DNA of 19,084 bases from an uncultured bacterium (GTDB lineage: Bacteria; Actinomycetota; Coriobacteriia; Coriobacteriales; Coriobacteriaceae), in the NCBI GenBank assembly GCA_905215765.1, contig CAJMRP010000029.1, forward strand, positions 1 through 19,084. Direction: 5' to 3'. Every line of letters begins with the position of its first letter. The stretch's first letter is position 1. Shown here in pieces: positions 1 through 5,929 of this stretch. The translations under genes and the position numbers were made by a program. The notes beneath the pieces are model-generated. The model worked only from the letters and a program-made list of their open reading frames with translations, was not told the DNA's origin and did not search any database.

Positions 1-173
1 CTCATCCGGTTCCACCGGGCCGCGCGGCAAGGAGATATATTGCCAGACCGGAGGGGCGCCGGGGGCGGGAATCTGGGCGTACACATTTCCTACACATCTT
101 CTGATCCGACTAACGTTTGCCAGCCGTTAACTACCGCTCGCCGAGCATCTCTTTATATAAGGCAGTCTCATGG
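1..173. other. Left-edge region downstream of the phosphohexomutase gene
   Basis: No complete gene is supported here. On the minus strand, the frame that is shifted by one relative to the end of the neighbouring phosphohexomutase stays open and encodes FNHETALYKEMLGER before a TAG at 131-133, which may be a lost or alternative C-terminal tail of that enzyme. Two small inverted repeats are visible (CCGGT/ACCGG at 7-19 and GGCAA/TTGCC at about 26-44), without a T tract, so I do not call a terminator. ATATAT words occur at 35-40 and 154-159. Confidence 0.5.
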
Positions 174-1574
174 TTAAAGCGGATACGTCCCCCTAGCTAA
201 AGCACAGCCAGCATCGAGCAACTCATCACGTTCTTCCACCGAGAACCCCTCGGCGTAGACGCGCACCACTGGTTCGGTCCCGCTAGGACGGACCAGCAGC
301 CACGTGTCATCCTCGAATGACAGACGCAAGCCGTCCATATGACTAACGTTTTGCGGCACCTTGCCACAAATCGACTTGGGGTTTACGCCCGGCAGCAGGG
401 TTCGTAACGTTTCGGCATCTTCGGCCTCAAGGCGCAAGTCGCGTCGACCGTAACTCGTCTTACCAAAACTGTCCTCGAGTTGGTCGACCAGAACGCCCAA
501 AGGCGCGTCCGTCTTTGCCATAAGCTCACACAGAATCAGACAGGCGAGGATTCCATCACGCTCGGGCATATGCGCGGCGATGCCGATACCACCGGCTTCT
601 TCGCCGCCCATGAGGACGCCGCCCTTCTTCATCTCCGCCGCTATATATTTGAAACCGACTGGTTTGACGGTCACGCGGCAGCCAAGCGCCTCGGCAATGC
701 GACGCACGAGCGTCGAGCATGAAAGATTGACGACGACGCGCCCCTCCAAATTGCGAAATTGAACCAAGTCGCCCAAAACGAGCGCCATGATCTGATGCGG
801 ATGTATATATCTGCCGCGCTCGTCAACCGCGCCGATACGGTCGGCGTCGCCGTCGGTCACCAGGCCAGCGCAAGCTCCGTCCTCGATAACCGTGCGCTCG
901 CAAGCGTCCACCCACGGTTCAACGGGGTCGGGGCAGATATCTTCTTGGTCAGACGCCTGCCCGGCGTGAATCTCGTGCACCTCAACGCCAAGCTCGCGCA
1001 ACAAGTCGGCTAGATAGCCCTGGGCTGCGCCGCCCATGGGATCGACAACCACGCGCAAGTGCGCGGCGCGGATGGCTTCGGCATCGACAAACGATGCCAC
1101 CGTCTGCATATAGTCAGGAATGATATCCGCGGTGCGATATTGCCCCTCGATCCCCATTGGCTCGGGAGCCATAGTCTCTTCGAGCTCTTCGATGACATCC
1201 TGGTTGGCGGTCGAGCCGTCACCCATGCGAATCTTGAGGCACAGATAGCCCTGCGGATGATGGGACCCCGTCACCATGAGCGCGCCGCACGCTTCACCGT
1301 CATAAGCCACCGCCCACGTAAGGGCAGGGGTCGGGACAGGTCGCGAAGCGAGCACGGCGTCTAGCCCGTGCGCTGCTAGCACGCCCGCCGCAAACTCAGC
1401 GAACTCGCGCGCCAGGGGCCGGGTGTCGAACCCTATATATACCGTTTTGCCCGGATTGGTCTTTTGCCACAACTCGCCGACGGCATCGGCGATACGGGCA
1501 ACGTTATCGGCAGTGAAGTCCTCATCGACGCGAGCGCGCCAACCGTCAGTTCCAAAATGAATTATCGCGCACAC
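174..1574 (-). CDS. Phosphoglucomutase/phosphomannomutase family protein (alpha-D-phosphohexomutase)
   Basis: The product (466 residues from the chosen start) should interconvert hexose 1- and 6-phosphates through a phosphoserine intermediate, in the cytosol. All four family loops are visible: the catalytic serine loop TGSHHP (about 102-107, Ser104), the metal loop DGDADR (241-246), the sugar loop GGEEAGG (323-329) and the phosphate-binding RPSGTEP (429-435). I chose the GTG at 1572-1574 because GAGGTG lies seven bases upstream and FGTDGWR, the usual N-terminus of the family, follows at once; an upstream ATG at 1658 would add 28 residues that resemble nothing in the family. The motifs do not separate glucose, mannose or glucosamine specificity. 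Odd points: all three Tyr-Ile pairs are written TAT-ATA with the rare Ile codon, and the reading frame may be displaced at a run of five G near the 3' end (190-194). Confidence 0.9.
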   Translation of the reverse strand: MCAIIHFGTDGWRARVDEDFTADNVARIADAVGELWQKTNPGKTVYIGFDTRPLAREFAEFAAGVLAAHGLDAVLASRPVPTPALTWAVAYDGEACGALMVTGSHHPQGYLCLKIRMGDGSTANQDVIEELEETMAPEPMGIEGQYRTADIIPDYMQTVASFVDAEAIRAAHLRVVVDPMGGAAQGYLADLLRELGVEVHEIHAGQASDQEDICPDPVEPWVDACERTVIEDGACAGLVTDGDADRIGAVDERGRYIHPHQIMALVLGDLVQFRNLEGRVVVNLSCSTLVRRIAEALGCRVTVKPVGFKYIAAEMKKGGVLMGGEEAGGIGIAAHMPERDGILACLILCELMAKTDAPLGVLVDQLEDSFGKTSYGRRDLRLEAEDAETLRTLLPGVNPKSICGKVPQNVSHMDGLRLSFEDDTWLLVRPSGTEPVVRVYAEGFSVEERDELLDAGCALARGTYPL

Positions 1575-1603
1575 GCGCAGACACCTCACAGTGTTTGGAT
1601 CAT

Positions 1604-1622
1604 GGTACGCATGGGGTATACC
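1604..1622. promoter_or_regulatory. Imperfect inverted repeat upstream of the phosphohexomutase gene
   Basis: GGTACGCA, a three-base spacer and GGTATACC lie 30 bases upstream of the GTG start. Read on the minus strand the half sites match 13 of 16 positions of the palindrome at 3114-3131. It contains the perfect ten-base palindrome GGGTATACCC (1614-1623). It could be an operator, but no -35/-10 pair next to it is convincing. Confidence 0.3.
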
Positions 1623-1698
1623 CGCAACATGCACTCGGCAACCTGCCGGCACCAGCATTCACCATTTGGGCAAATGCTGCCGAGGACATGCAAGCAAT

Positions 1699-1727
1699 AA
1701 AAAAAACGCCTCGTATGGAGCGGTTTT
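1699..1727 (-). terminator. Intrinsic terminator after the homocysteine S-methyltransferase gene
   Basis: On the minus strand an imperfect GC-containing stem (CGC/GCG plus TC/GA around a CATAC loop, two bulges) flanked by A4/T4 is followed by eight T residues. It begins six bases after the methyltransferase stop codon and separates that unit from the phosphohexomutase gene. Confidence 0.65.
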
Positions 1728-1732
1728 GCCCT

Positions 1733-2626
1733 TTATATATCGAGCGCCTCGGCCATCGCGGCCGTAGTGATTGCCGTGGTTCCACAGCAACTGCCCACCA
1801 TTGCGGCACCGGCATGTCTCCATTCGATGCATGCGTGCGCGAAAGCTTCGGGGTTCTCGTGCCATACGGGGCCATCCTGAGTCTGGACCGGATCGCCTAC
1901 GTTGGGACGCACCGTGACGGGAGTAGTCGCCGATGCAACCATCCTGGGCACCGCCGTGTTCGCGGCCGCAAGCGAACAGCAATTAACACCAACCGAGTTT
2001 GCGCCGTGTTTTTCGGCGTACAAAACGGCTGCCTCGATGTTGAGGCCATCGCCCAACAGGTCGCCTTTATCGTCAACGACAAAACTCACCAGAACAGGCA
2101 TGCCGTCGGCGGCATCTCGAGCGCCGGCAAGTATGGGCTGCAAATTACGGATAGACGTCACCGTCTCGATCAGCAGACCGTCAACGCCGGCATTGAGCAA
2201 GGCGTGCGCCTGTTCGCGCGCAATGCCTCGGATTTCACGATACTCGGCAGAGTCCTCGGCAAACCACTCAATACCGATCGGGCCCATCGAGCCTAGCAGC
2301 AGCTGAGGGTGCGCCTGGCGGGCATCGTCGACGGCCCCGCGATTGACCTCCGCCACGGACGGCGCAATCTGGTCGTGCTTGAGGGCATAGCTCGATGCCT
2401 GAAAGGTGTTGGTAATGAGCACCTGCGCGCCGGCGGCGACATACAAGCGATGGATACGAGAAACGGTCTGCGGCTCTGCCAGATTCCAAAACGCCGGTGG
2501 AATGTCGGCGGCATCGTACTCACTCAACAGAACACTGCCCATGGGACCCTGCGCCAACAAGGTCTCGCTCGACAAGCGGCGCGTAAGTTCCTCGGCACCA
2601 AAACGGTTGTAATAACTCGTATCCAT
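1733..2626 (-). CDS. Homocysteine S-methyltransferase family protein (zinc-dependent Hcy domain)
   Basis: The 297-residue protein is a single Hcy-binding barrel like YitJ N-terminal domains, MmuM and the MetH N-terminal domain. It probably transfers a methyl group (from S-methylmethionine, S-adenosylmethionine or another donor) to homocysteine to give methionine. The three zinc-ligand cysteines are in their usual places: GVNC (Cys216) and GSCCGT (Cys280, Cys281). MGSVLLSE (29-36), ITNTFQASS (71-79) and GPIGIEW (115-121) also fit the family. No folate, cobalamin or reductase domain follows, so it is a stand-alone methyltransferase and the donor cannot be read from sequence. The ATG at 2624-2626 lies ten bases after the stop codon of the DtxR-family gene, whose last codons (GAGGAA) may provide the ribosome site, so the two are almost certainly co-transcribed. 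The gene ends GAT-ATA-TAA, one of the TATATA words of this region. Confidence 0.88.
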   Translation of the reverse strand: MDTSYYNRFGAEELTRRLSSETLLAQGPMGSVLLSEYDAADIPPAFWNLAEPQTVSRIHRLYVAAGAQVLITNTFQASSYALKHDQIAPSVAEVNRGAVDDARQAHPQLLLGSMGPIGIEWFAEDSAEYREIRGIAREQAHALLNAGVDGLLIETVTSIRNLQPILAGARDAADGMPVLVSFVVDDKGDLLGDGLNIEAAVLYAEKHGANSVGVNCCSLAAANTAVPRMVASATTPVTVRPNVGDPVQTQDGPVWHENPEAFAHACIEWRHAGAAMVGSCCGTTAITTAAMAEALDI

Positions 2627-2636
2627 ATATATCCCG

Positions 2637-3059
2637 CTATTCCTCGACGCTGATTCCCTGCTTTTCGAGATAGGCGAGCCAGCGGTTCATCGTGTCCTCG
2701 GAAAGCGCATGCTCCATCATGCAGGCCTCGGAATCGGCTCGCTCAAATTCGACACCGAGCTCCTGAACCAAAAACGTGCGGATGAGGCGATGACGGTACC
2801 AGATAGCCGTACCAACCTCGCGGCCGCGATCGGTCAGGACTACCTTGCCGTAGTGCGATTGCTCGACAAGTTCGGATGCCTTGAGCGCCGAAACCGCTTT
2901 ATTGACCGATGCCTTGGAGACGCCAAGGCGCTGCGCGATGTCGACCGATCGCACGCCGTTGGTTTCCCCCTCTTCGCTTTCAATGCGAACCATGCACTCC
3001 AAGTAGTCTTCGTTCGCCACCGTCAGATGTAGTTCGCGCGAGCTATTTGTCGTATCCAT
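2637..3059 (-). CDS. DtxR/MntR-family metal-dependent transcriptional regulator
   Basis: The 140-residue protein has an N-terminal winged helix (helix-turn-helix about 38-60, IAQRLGVSKASVNKAVSAL) and a metal-binding dimerisation domain, with no C-terminal SH3 domain, which is the MntR-like length. Aligned by eye to Bacillus MntR, the ligands are Asp18 and Glu21 (EDYLE), His90 (WYRH), Glu116 and His117 (MMEHALS). The position of MntR Glu99 is Cys113, as in DtxR Cys102, so the site mixes both types. I chose the ATG at 3057-3059 because AAGGGACGG precedes it; the ATG at 3080 would place that ribosome site inside the gene. It is the first gene of a unit with the homocysteine methyltransferase. 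The palindrome at 3114-3131, about 55 bases upstream, may be its own operator. Manganese, iron or zinc are all possible effectors. Confidence 0.87.
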   Translation of the reverse strand: MDTTNSSRELHLTVANEDYLECMVRIESEEGETNGVRSVDIAQRLGVSKASVNKAVSALKASELVEQSHYGKVVLTDRGREVGTAIWYRHRLIRTFLVQELGVEFERADSEACMMEHALSEDTMNRWLAYLEKQGISVEE

Positions 3060-3113
3060 GATCTTCCGTCCCTTCTGCATTCAATGGCTGATTCTACCCC
3101 ATCCAAGCGTCGT

Positions 3114-3131
3114 GGTATGCCGTGGCATACC
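3114..3131. promoter_or_regulatory. Palindromic operator candidate between the divergent dtxR-type gene and pepT
   Basis: GGTATGCC and GGCATACC form perfect 8-bp arms separated by GT. The site sits almost midway between the two divergent starts (54 bases from the regulator start, 48 from pepT). On the plus strand it lies just upstream of TAGAGT (3136-3141), a possible pepT -10; on the minus strand TAGAAT at 3092-3097 is a possible -10 for the regulator with the palindrome near its -35 position. It does not match the classical DtxR or MntR boxes. Confidence 0.55.
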
Positions 3132-3179
3132 GTGCTAGAGTTCTTGTTGCACACGACGACCAAGATTGGAGCGGTCTTT

Positions 3180-4427
3180 ATGGAAAACACCACCACGAGC
3201 CCCGATGTCCTCGAGCGCTTTTTGCGCTACGTCCAGATCAACACGCAGTCCGAGGATGCAAACTGCGACCAGGTACCCTCGAGCGCCGTTCAGTTTGACC
3301 TTGCCAACGTACTGGCTGAAGAACTGCGCGAGCTTGGTGCGGAAGATGCCCACGTGACCGAGCACGCCTATGTCTGCGCGCATATCCCAGCAAGTGCGGG
3401 CGCTGAGGACAAGCCCGCCCTGGGCCTGATCGCCCATCTCGACACCACCGAAGTTGCACCGGGCGCCGGCGTGAAGCCGCACATCGTGCACTACGAAGGC
3501 GGCGACCTGGTCTGCGGCACGGTTGACGGTAAACCCGTTGCCATGAGTACCGCCAAGCTTCCCGCCCTGAACGACCTCGCGTGTGAGGACCTGGTCTGCA
3601 GCGATGGCACCACGCTGCTGGGCGCGGACGACAAGGCAGGCGTCGCCGAGATCATGTCGCTTGTCGCGCGTATCGCTCAGGACCCTTCTCTGCCCCATCC
3701 CACACTCGGCATTTGCTTCTGCCCTGACGAGGAGATCGGCCACGGAGCCGAGCTGTTGGATATCGATGCCTTTGGCTGCAAGTACGCCTACACGGTCGAC
3801 GGCGGCCCCATCGGCGAGCTGGAGTGGGAGTGCTTTAACGCCGCCGAGGCGACCGTCCGCTTTGAGGGCCAGTCCATCCACCCGGGCGACGCCAAGGGCC
3901 GTATGGTCAACGCAGGCAATCTGTTCTGCGACTTCAACGCGTTGCTCCCCTACGTGCAGCGACCGGAGTATACGGAAGGCTACGAGGGCTTTTATCACCT
4001 TGAGGGTGTATCTGCGACCGTCGATCACGCCACAGCGCGCTATATCGTCCGCGACCATGACGCCGCCAAGTTCCAGCAGAAACTCGACCTTATTGATGCC
4101 GCCGCCTCGATGCTCAACCAGCGTCTAGGTGAGGAGCGCGTGACGGTCGAGATTAAGCAGCAGTATCGAAATATGGCCGAGATCGTTCGTGACTATCCCG
4201 AGCTTATTGATGTTGCCAAGGAAGCCTATCTTGCCTGCGGCGTTGAGCCCCAAGTGCTGCCGATTCGTGGCGGCACCGACGGCGCTCAGCTGTCGTTCCG
4301 CGGTCTGCCCTGCCCCAACCTCTCGACGGGCGGCTACTGCTACCACGGCGTCAACGAGTTTATCCCGGTCAGCTCACTCGTCAAGATGACTGACGTCCTG
4401 CAGGAGCTCGTCGCCCGCTTCGCATAA
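3180..4427 (+). CDS. pepT: Peptidase T (tripeptide aminopeptidase)
   Basis: The 415-residue protein is an M20B di-zinc aminopeptidase that removes the N-terminal residue of tripeptides in the cytosol. Metal and catalytic residues are all seen: HLD (His86, Asp88), GADDKAG with the bridging Asp (150/151), the catalytic Glu pair in PDEEIGHG (184-185), TVDGG (Asp207) and the C-terminal YCYHG (His389). RGGTDGAQLS (363-372) belongs to the substrate site. The lid/dimerisation domain is about residues 215-325. Length matches the family. I chose the ATG at 3180-3182, with GGAG eight bases upstream; the longer frame from 3084 would run through the palindrome and promoter region. It is the only plus-strand gene in the window, divergent from the metal regulator and ending in its own terminator. 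Confidence 0.95.
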   Translation: MENTTTSPDVLERFLRYVQINTQSEDANCDQVPSSAVQFDLANVLAEELRELGAEDAHVTEHAYVCAHIPASAGAEDKPALGLIAHLDTTEVAPGAGVKPHIVHYEGGDLVCGTVDGKPVAMSTAKLPALNDLACEDLVCSDGTTLLGADDKAGVAEIMSLVARIAQDPSLPHPTLGICFCPDEEIGHGAELLDIDAFGCKYAYTVDGGPIGELEWECFNAAEATVRFEGQSIHPGDAKGRMVNAGNLFCDFNALLPYVQRPEYTEGYEGFYHLEGVSATVDHATARYIVRDHDAAKFQQKLDLIDAAASMLNQRLGEERVTVEIKQQYRNMAEIVRDYPELIDVAKEAYLACGVEPQVLPIRGGTDGAQLSFRGLPCPNLSTGGYCYHGVNEFIPVSSLVKMTDVLQELVARFA

Positions 4428-4450
4428 GGAACTCGCATAATCTAGGTAAG

Positions 4451-4492
4451 AAAAATCGCCTCGTCCTCAAAACCGAGAACGGGGCGATTTTT
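4451..4492 (+). terminator. Terminator of pepT, possibly bidirectional
   Basis: Ten-base perfect outer arms AAAAATCGCC (4451-4460) and GGCGATTTTT (4483-4492) with an inner CTC/GAG stem start 24 bases after the pepT stop. T5 follows the stem on the plus strand, and the A5 on the left arm gives T5 on the other strand. Confidence 0.8.
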
Positions 4493-4539
4493 GGTGCAAG
4501 AAAAGTAGTCGGCATCGCAGGTTGAGCCAACGTCAGCGA

Positions 4540-4639
4540 GCGCTGCCCAGAGCGAACAAGTTGGCATGAAAAAGGCAGGGCATTGACCTTCTGGTCATGC
4601 CCTGCCTTTTGAATGACAAATTGTCGCTCTGGGCGGCGC
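4540..4639. repeat. Long outer inverted repeat enclosing a terminator hairpin
   Basis: Left arm 4540-4559 (GCGCTGCCCAGAGCGAACAA) pairs with right arm 4621-4639 (TTGTCGCTCTGGGCGGCGC) with one wobble pair and one bulged A. The terminator hairpin at 4570-4610 fills the middle, so the whole 100 bases can fold as one nested structure. A second possible left-hand stem, GCCAAC/GTTGGC (4526-4565), competes with it. It could be a palindromic dispersed element or simply a compound terminator between convergent genes. Confidence 0.6.
4570..4610 (-). terminator. Strong hairpin terminator for the LCP gene (bidirectional)
   Basis: Arms AAAAGGCAGGGCATTGACC (4570-4588) and GGTCATGCCCTGCCTTTT (4593-4610) pair over 18 bases with one bulged T and a TTCT loop. 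On the minus strand T5 follows (4569-4573), which suits the murA-LCP unit; T4 follows on the plus strand. Confidence 0.8.
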
Positions 4640-4652
4640 GCAGCGTCGAGCC

Positions 4653-4680
4653 GTTACGCGGGCTGGTAAGCCCGCGTAAC
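4653..4680. repeat. Perfect 12-bp inverted repeat one base after the LCP stop codon
   Basis: GTTACGCGGGCT (4653-4664), loop GGTA, AGCCCGCGTAAC (4669-4680) is an uninterrupted stem immediately downstream of the LCP gene. It lacks a T tract, so it may protect the transcript 3' end rather than terminate. Confidence 0.7.
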
Positions 4681-4681
4681 T

Positions 4682-5917
4682 CTAATAGTTGGCCTCGTAG
4701 CCGTTGCCGTCGCCGGTGGGCTCTTCGTAGTAGTCCGAATCGCTCGAATCGCTTGAGTCATCGGAATCGTCAGAGCTGACCGATGAGGTTGCGGTGCCGT
4801 TTGCGTAGTCGTCAGACGTGTTGTTGTTCAGGTCGCCGATCGTAGAGCTGGAACCGTCGGAAAGGCCCATGGTGTTGGGACCCTTGGGGTCCTTGCCGGC
4901 GTCGACGCGCTCCATCATTTCCTTGAGCTCGTCCTCGTAGACAAAGACGTAGCTCACACCGTCGATCATGGTGCTGTCGTCGGCGTACGAGGGCAGGTTG
5001 GCCGAGTAGATACCGTCGACATCCATACCGCGCATGGCGTTGACCGTAGCCACGATATCCTGAACGCTCATATCGGTTACGAGCATATCGGACAGCGAAT
5101 TAACCAGGCCAAAGATCTTCGTGGCATCGAAGTTATTGAGAATCTGGTTGGCAAGGGCGCCAAGCACCTGACGCTGGTGGCGCATGCGCGTGTAATCGCC
5201 GTCGGCATAGGTGTAGCGGCAGCGGGCATAGGTAAGGGCGGTGGCACCGTCCATATGCTGCTGGCCAGCGGTAATCTTAATATCCAGGTGCTCGGGGTCG
5301 TCAACATCATCGGTTGCGTTAATGTCGATACCGCCAACCGAATCAATCAGCGCCTGCATACCGTCGAAGCTGACCTCGGCATAGTGGGCAATCTGAACAC
5401 CGCACAGCTCGTTGACCGCCTCGACCATGGCCTCGGCGCCGCCAACGGTATGGCAGGCGTTGATCTTCATGGTCTCGCCCTTGTACTCGACCTTGGTGTC
5501 GCGCGGAACGGAAATGAGCGTCGCCTGCTTTTGCGTGGGGTCGATGCGTGCCAGGATAATCGAGTCGGCACGATACGTATCCTCGCCCGGACGGCCGTCG
5601 GTGCCAAGAAGCAGCACGTAGAACGGATCCTTTGCCTCATCGGTGTCAACCAGAACCCGACGCAGATTGTCGGTAATGACATTAGAATCGCCGAGCTTGC
5701 CCATAATGGTGGCAAACCACAGGCCGGCAGCGGTAGTGGCACTCAGCAGCACGCCAAGCACGACAATGAGCGCGACGTGACGAATCGTGTGGCTACGACG
5801 ACGTTGACGAGCGCGCTCGGAATAGCGAGCCACGTTATCGCGACTGTAGATCTTGGCCTGCGCACCAGTTGAGGGTCTTCGGGCGGTGGTATCCGCGAGG
5901 GGCTTTTTATTAAACAT
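4682..5917 (-). CDS. LytR-CpsA-Psr (LCP) family cell-wall polymer ligase
   Basis: LCP proteins transfer lipid-linked anionic or capsular polymers onto peptidoglycan at the outer face of the membrane. The 411-residue protein has a basic cytoplasmic N-terminus (30-46, RYSERARQRRRSH), one membrane helix (about 47-70) and an extracellular LCP domain (about 99-265). Visible pyrophosphate-binding residues are Asp107 in LLLGTDGR, Arg116 in YRADS, Arg139 in SVPRDT and the arginines of YARCRY and DYTRMRHQR (232-249). A low-complexity Ser/Asp tail (about 354-411, with DDSDDSSDSSDSD) follows. I chose the ATG at 5915-5917 with AGG upstream; a TTG two codons earlier (5923) is possible. The gene starts 12 bases after the murA stop, so both are likely one transcript. 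The natural polymer substrate is unknown. Confidence 0.9.
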   Translation of the reverse strand: MFNKKPLADTTARRPSTGAQAKIYSRDNVARYSERARQRRRSHTIRHVALIVVLGVLLSATTAAGLWFATIMGKLGDSNVITDNLRRVLVDTDEAKDPFYVLLLGTDGRPGEDTYRADSIILARIDPTQKQATLISVPRDTKVEYKGETMKINACHTVGGAEAMVEAVNELCGVQIAHYAEVSFDGMQALIDSVGGIDINATDDVDDPEHLDIKITAGQQHMDGATALTYARCRYTYADGDYTRMRHQRQVLGALANQILNNFDATKIFGLVNSLSDMLVTDMSVQDIVATVNAMRGMDVDGIYSANLPSYADDSTMIDGVSYVFVYEDELKEMMERVDAGKDPKGPNTMGLSDGSSSTIGDLNNNTSDDYANGTATSSVSSDDSDDSSDSSDSDYYEEPTGDGNGYEANY

Positions 5918-5929
5918 AGGCAACCTGTA

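Noticed and set aside
41..178. Short plus-strand frame from a TTG preceded by AAGGAG
   Set aside because: The ribosome-site match is good, but the 45-residue product has no recognisable pattern and the region is better explained as the 3' flank of the phosphohexomutase gene.
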